Shown piece by piece: positions 30,932-31,090 of a DNA stretch of 31,090 nucleotides; within the stretch, counting starts at the first letter, position 1, and every line of letters begins with the position of its first letter. The notes beneath the pieces are model-generated. The model did not search any database. It was not told the DNA's origin and worked only from the letters and a program-made list of their open reading frames with translations. Made by a program: the position numbers and the translations under genes. Source of the stretch: an uncultured Collinsella sp. (GTDB taxonomy: Bacteria; Actinomycetota; Coriobacteriia; Coriobacteriales; Coriobacteriaceae); assembly GCA_900756945.1 (NCBI GenBank), contig CAAELZ010000079.1, forward strand, positions 1 to 31,090, read 5' to 3'.

Positions 30932-31090
30932 ATGGCCAAGCTTGAGTCCCAACCACTGTCTGCCGAGGAACGCGCCGAGTTGGAAGAGCTCCGCGCCGAG
31001 AAAGCTCGTCGCGAGGCCCAGGAAGAGGCACGCCGCGAGCGTGAGGAGCTGGCCGCCCTGCGTGCCGAGCGTGCGAAGGCCGAGGAGGCC
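30932..31090 (+). CDS. N-terminal part of a coiled-coil protein (cut by the window edge)
   Basis: The ATG follows AAAGGAAAGG and the frame is open to the last base, giving 53 residues. Nearly all are Glu, Arg, Ala, Leu and Lys, starting MAKLESQPLSAEERAELEEL, with heptad-like repeats predicting a long coiled coil. I do not recognise the family; the deciding part is outside the window. The start lies 17 bases past the tRNA terminator, so its transcription may depend on read-through or a promoter overlapping the tRNA. Confidence 0.75.
   Translation, partial: MAKLESQPLSAEERAELEELRAEKARREAQEEARREREELAALRAERAKAEEA

Noticed and set aside
1..31090. CRISPR array, prophage or complete insertion sequence
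   Set aside because: No regularly spaced direct repeats, no cas, integrase, transposase or phage structural genes were seen.

Overview
The window is about 31 kb of GC-rich bacterial chromosome with dense, short-gapped genes on both strands, Shine-Dalgarno sites such as AAGGAGG, and occasional GTG or TTG starts. Gene content (ATP-type PEP carboxykinase, ArsP_2-type metal exporter, YaiI/DUF188, DegV, DUF308, solo nuclease-fold genes of a kind I associate with Coriobacteriia) suggests a gut actinobacterium, most likely Collinsella or a close relative. That placement is an inference from gene content and base composition; no rRNA gene is present to confirm it.

Layout. 1-2804: a zinc/cadmium efflux operon on the minus strand (SmtB-type repressor, stand-alone HMA metal-binding protein, P1B-ATPase) with three related operator sites. 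2805-4816: a lower-GC island holding one Vsr/DUF559-like nuclease-fold gene and three copies of a 28-29 nt repeat. 4882-9267: DEDDh exonuclease, ten-TM metal exporter with a His-rich loop, YaiI and DUF308 genes, and a nitroreductase behind a DtxR-like box. 9300-13829: two tandem histidine phosphatases, a degenerate DUF1015 protein, an M20 peptidase and a second nuclease-fold paralogue. 14107-16537: serC-serA serine biosynthesis operon. 16764-21391: K+/H+ antiporter, PPP-type phosphatase, a 123-bp inverted-repeat element and a polysaccharide flippase. 21492-26437: pckA, a B3/4-domain protein, a MarR regulator, DegV and a small MGMT-like protein, punctuated by REP-like palindromes. 26513-31090: trpS, a TagO/WecA-type glycosyl-1-phosphate transferase, two candidate non-coding RNAs, a PflA-like radical SAM protein, tRNA-Ala(CGC), and the start of a coiled-coil protein cut by the window edge.

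How things fit together. The metal genes form the clearest functional theme: zinc-responsive repression of an efflux pump, a metal exporter behind its own palindrome, and a possibly iron-responsive nitroreductase. Central metabolism is represented by pckA and serA/serC. Envelope assembly is represented by the TagO-like enzyme and the flippase.

The most unusual material is non-coding. An oriented 35-bp palindrome occurs five times just after stop codons, and a second family of GGGGAC-containing hairpins clusters upstream of pckA. A 28-29 nt repeat with peptide-conservative substitutions surrounds the nuclease-like gene. A roughly 180-nt, 6S-sized transcript candidate lies antisense and upstream of the radical SAM gene. 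No CRISPR array, complete insertion sequence or prophage was seen.
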